A DNA stretch of 32,976 nucleotides, taken from assembly GCF_029887875.1 (NCBI RefSeq), contig NZ_JARXRM010000029.1, forward strand, positions 1 to 32,976, read 5' to 3'. Shown one piece after another: positions 30,855-32,976 of the stretch. The translations under genes and the position numbers were made by a program. Origin of the DNA: Luteimonas endophytica (GTDB lineage: Bacteria > Pseudomonadota > Gammaproteobacteria > Xanthomonadales > Xanthomonadaceae). The number at the start of each line of letters is the position of its first letter. The stretch's first letter is position 1. Under the pieces are notes generated by a model that saw only the letters and a program-made list of their open reading frames with translations, ran no database searches and was not told where the DNA came from.

Positions 30855-31798
30855 GGGCGCTGGTGCAGGGCTGGTCGGACGCGACGCTGCTGTTCGCCGG
30901 GATCGGCGCGGTGCTGCTGCTGGCCACCGCGGCGGCCGAGACGCTGCGCTGGCGCGCCGGCGGCCCCAGCGCGGTGCTCGACAACCTGGTGGCGCGGATC
31001 CGCGCCTGGTGGGTGATGGCGGCGGTCGTCGGCATCGCCTTCCTCGGCGGGCGCACCGGGGTGATCGTGCTGTTCGCGCTGGTGTCGCTGTTCGCGCTGC
31101 GCGAGTTCATCACCCTCACCCCGACCCGGCGCGGCGACTACTACGCCCTGCTCGCGGCGTTCTATCTGGTGCTGCCCTACCAGTACTGGCTGGTGTACGC
31201 CGACTGGTACGGCATGTACGCGCTGCTGATCCCGGTCTACGCGTTCCTGCTGCTGCCGATCCTGGCGACCATCGGCGGCGACACCGACCGCTACCTGGAA
31301 CGCACCGCCAAGGTGCAGTGGGGGCTGATGATCAGCGTGTTCTGCGTGTCCCACGTGCCGGCGCTGATGAACCTGCAGATCGCCGGCTACGAGGGCCGCA
31401 ACCTGCTGCTGATCGCGTTCCTGGTGATCGTGGTGCAGTCCTCCGACGTGCTTCAGTACGTCTGGGGCAAGCTGGCCGGCAGGCGCCTGATCGCCCCGAA
31501 GCTGTCGCCGTCGAAGACGGTGGAGGGCTTCGTCGGCGGGGTGGCCTCGGCCAGCGTGCTCGGCGCCGCGCTGTGGTGGATCACCCCGTTCACGCCCTGG
31601 CAGGCGGCCCTACTGGCGCTGGTCGCCAACCTGATGGGCTTCCTCGGCGGCCTGGTGATGTCGGCGATCAAGCGCGACCGCGGCATCAAGGACTGGGGCC
31701 ACATGATCGAGGGCCACGGCGGCATGCTCGACCGCATCGACTCGGTCTGCTTCGCCGCGCCGGTGTTCTTCCATCTGATCCGGTACTGGTGGACCTGA
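30851..31798 (+). CDS. ynbB: Phosphatidate cytidylyltransferase (CdsA-like), YnbB-like
   Basis: This 315-residue polytopic membrane enzyme makes CDP-diacylglycerol from phosphatidate and CTP. The CDS signature is present as SAIKRDRGIKDWGHMIEGHGGMLDRID (near residues 268-292), including the catalytic acidic residues and H-G-G. About eight hydrophobic helices are visible. It is the last gene of the operon. With the YnbA-like enzyme it could supply and use CDP-diacylglycerol locally. The main housekeeping cdsA is presumably elsewhere, so this is likely a paralogue. The ATG at 30851 overlaps the acyltransferase stop. Confidence 0.9.
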   Translation: MRALVQGWSDATLLFAGIGAVLLLATAAAETLRWRAGGPSAVLDNLVARIRAWWVMAAVVGIAFLGGRTGVIVLFALVSLFALREFITLTPTRRGDYYALLAAFYLVLPYQYWLVYADWYGMYALLIPVYAFLLLPILATIGGDTDRYLERTAKVQWGLMISVFCVSHVPALMNLQIAGYEGRNLLLIAFLVIVVQSSDVLQYVWGKLAGRRLIAPKLSPSKTVEGFVGGVASASVLGAALWWITPFTPWQAALLALVANLMGFLGGLVMSAIKRDRGIKDWGHMIEGHGGMLDRIDSVCFAAPVFFHLIRYWWT

Positions 31799-31818
31799 GC
31801 GCTGGGGCCGTCAGCGCA

Positions 31819-32120
31819 CTAGAACAACGACGGCAAACGCCCTTTCCGGGCGATCACCCGGCACTCCTTGTGAAAGCGGCGCTCGATCATGCATCTCTCC
31901 ACCACAGGACCATGGCAGTTGCAGGCGCGGACGCAATCGCGCCCCGCCTCCTGCGGCGTGGTCGAACCTGCTGGTCCCGCAGTCGCAACTCAGACTTCCT
32001 GCATGCCCTGCCGGAACTACCGTATGTCCAACAGTCCGCGAGACCTGCCGCCGGCAGGATCGCCAGAACTCCGGGCTGCCAGCCCCACGACATTCCACCT
32101 AGAAACCGCTCCACATGCAT
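31819..32120 (-). pseudogene. Possible frameshifted Cys-rich lipoprotein
   Basis: On the minus strand, one frame from ATG 32120 (alternative 32093) encodes a signal-like stretch, GVLAILPAAGLADC, then GSSGRACRKSE, and soon turns Arg-rich. Another frame, open from 31989 to the TAG at 31821-31819, encodes a Cys-patterned end, DCVRACNCHGPVVERCM, followed by RRFHKECRVIARKGRLPSLF. Joined by one frameshift near 31990 they would give a small lipoprotein of roughly 90-100 residues with regular cysteines. I do not recognise the family. It lies 28 bp downstream of the Tli4-type gene in the same direction. This is a reconstruction and may be wrong. The rest of 31799-32148 holds nothing I can name. Confidence 0.3.
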
Positions 32121-32148
32121 CGGCGCTGACCTAGCGAGCATCACGCCA

Positions 32149-32882
32149 TCACCGGGCCTGGATCGCACCAGGCCGAGGGCGGATACTGTCGATGATCGCA
32201 TCCCAGAGCGACAAAGCATCCTTTTCGCTTAGGGAAGAGGTAGATCCCTCACCATTGAACTCGAGTTCAAGGGTTAGCGTGGGCGCATTGCCGGGCGCTC
32301 CATTGATCGTCGCCTCCCAGGAGAATAGGTGCGTGCGCCTCCCATCTCGCTCCGCGTAGGTTTCCAGGACCTCCTCAACAGCAATTCCGTTCACGGTCTT
32401 CCTACCCTCGCGCAAGGTGGTGATACGCGCAAGGTCGGCGGCCGAGACTCCATCTTTGCGGCCCATCCTGGACGTCAACGGTTCTGGAGGCTGCGCCGGC
32501 GTCATAGTGGCGAACTTCACTTCCAGCCCTGGCTGCTGCGGAAACCTCAAGAACAGGGCGACGTTCTCACGCTGGTTCGGTAGCGAAGGCTCCCCAACCA
32601 ACCCGCGATCGATACAGAAACCCGGCGCCAATGGAACTTCGCCGGCCCTGCGCGGAGCCAGGCGACCTGAAATATCGACAACATAATGCAAGTACTTGTC
32701 GTCGAGCTCCCCCTTCAGGACATATTCGGCTTCCCGCGAATGCAGGATCGCCTCCATCGTCATGCCCCCTGCGGTGACTTTCTGGCCGTTCTCATACCAA
32801 TGGATGGACTTCTTGCCATACCCGAAAACGACCCCCCGCATCTGTTCGCTCTCGATAGCCTCAACGGACACCAGTGTCGGCG
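32149..32882 (-). pseudogene. T6SS immunity protein, Tli4 family, 5'-truncated by IS insertion
   Basis: About 244 C-terminal residues remain of a Tli4-type protein, the periplasmic antidote to type VI lipase (Tle4) effectors. The end ALSLWDAIIDSIRPRPGA is characteristic of the Tli4 C-terminal domain; earlier blocks include LAPGFCIDRGLVGEP, VALFLRFP and THLFSWEATINGAP. The frame stays open to an ATG at 32964, but that start and the 27 codons after it lie inside the IS end, so the native N-terminus and any signal peptide are lost. Full-length members are, from memory, about 330-380 residues. The visibly higher A/T content than the neighbouring operon suggests an acquired accessory gene. Confidence 0.65.
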
Positions 32883-32976
32883 TGTAATGACCCAGTGATT
32901 TCCTGCTCAGGTGTAACCTTTCCAAGGAGACACGAATGAGCGCGGTAATGGAAGAAGAGATCAAGCGTTGGACGGC
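32883..32976 (+). mobile_element. Left end of an IS3-family element (partial, cut by the window)
   Basis: The tip TGTAATGACCCAGTG at 32883 is my estimate of the left end (IS3 elements usually begin TG). It is placed where the interrupted immunity gene stops looking Tli4-like. An AAGGAGA ribosome-binding site (32924-32930) and the start of the transposase first ORF follow. The exact boundary needs the right end for confirmation. Confidence 0.55.
32936..32976 (+). CDS. IS3-family transposase OrfA, first 13 codons
   Basis: ATG at 32936 follows AAGGAGA. The visible residues MSAVMEEEIKRWT match the start of a common IS3-group OrfA (helix-turn-helix protein beginning near EEIKRWTA). The rest lies beyond the window. 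OrfA binds the IS ends and, by frameshifting with OrfB, forms the active transposase. Confidence 0.65.
   Translation, partial: MSAVMEEEIKRWT

Noticed and set aside
31990..31992. In-frame TGA in the short Cys-rich frame as selenocysteine
   Set aside because: No SECIS-like hairpin follows and the upstream frame closes after four codons. A frameshifted pseudogene is simpler.
1..32976. CRISPR array or prophage
   Set aside because: No regularly spaced direct repeats with spacers, and no phage structural or integrase genes were seen. The tRNA-Leu genes show no adjacent integrase or duplicated 3' end.

Overview
The window is GC-rich (roughly 70 % by eye) gammaproteobacterial DNA, most probably from a Lysobacter/Luteimonas/Xanthomonas-type member of the Xanthomonadaceae (Lysobacteraceae). 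The gene families, the rlmB-rnr pair, the MetX-type serine O-succinyltransferase and the intergenic palindromes of the form GTAGGAGCG...CGCTCCTAC all fit. It is mostly chromosomal housekeeping and metabolic sequence, bounded by two insertion sequences. An IS481-type element begins at base 1, and the first 94 bases or so of an IS3-type element close the window, so it may be a contig cut at repeats.

Layout. 1-1034: IS481-type element whose transposase stop codon lies in the target site. 1348-2463: serine/homoserine O-acyltransferase with a probably leaderless promoter. 2667-5973 (minus): rlmB and rnr. 6100-6255: tRNA-Leu(CAG) and its terminator. 6324-7822: a short solute-binding lipoprotein translationally coupled to a cation diffusion facilitator. 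7832-8344 (minus): a DUF892 ferritin-like protein. 8658-9677: an ion-channel protein. 9921-13396: cydDC. 13563-14330 (minus): an FNR-like regulator. 14515-16758: parC. 16859-17536: thiopurine methyltransferase. 17626-20055: a penicillin-acylase-type amidohydrolase. 20170-21697: an Lrp/AsnC regulator divergent from a monooxygenase-like and an isochorismatase-like gene. 21691-23657 (minus): asnB with an attenuator-like leader. 23883-25072: a thiol dioxygenase and a DUF2214 membrane protein. 25123-25209: tRNA-Leu(CAA). 25281-25727 (minus): a NIPSNAP protein. 25998-31798: a compact six-gene phospholipid operon resembling E. coli ynbABCD. 31799-32976: a decayed accessory patch with a Tli4-type T6SS immunity gene cut by the IS3-type element.

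The strongest new-looking signal is upstream of asnB on the minus strand. A promoter (TTGCAA-17 bp-TAGCTT) would start transcription at or next to the ATG of a 32-codon leader peptide with six Asn codons in an 11-codon stretch. A GC-rich hairpin with a six-U tract follows, and a leader segment can pair with the 5' arm of that hairpin. This is the layout of classical amino-acid attenuation, sensing charged tRNA-Asn and controlling asparagine synthetase.

The second is the ynb-type operon. It encodes a CDP-alcohol phosphotransferase with Asn at two of the four motif aspartates, a hydrolase-methyltransferase fusion, a PAP2-dual-specificity phosphatase fusion, an unknown membrane protein, an acyltransferase and a CdsA-like enzyme. 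Together these look like a self-contained pathway for an unidentified, possibly methylated, phospholipid.

Other threads are a family of about 110-bp palindromic repeats at gene ends, TAGAMT-type -10 boxes placed exactly 7 nt before ATG codons (leaderless mRNAs), and IS-driven erosion of a T6SS immunity locus.
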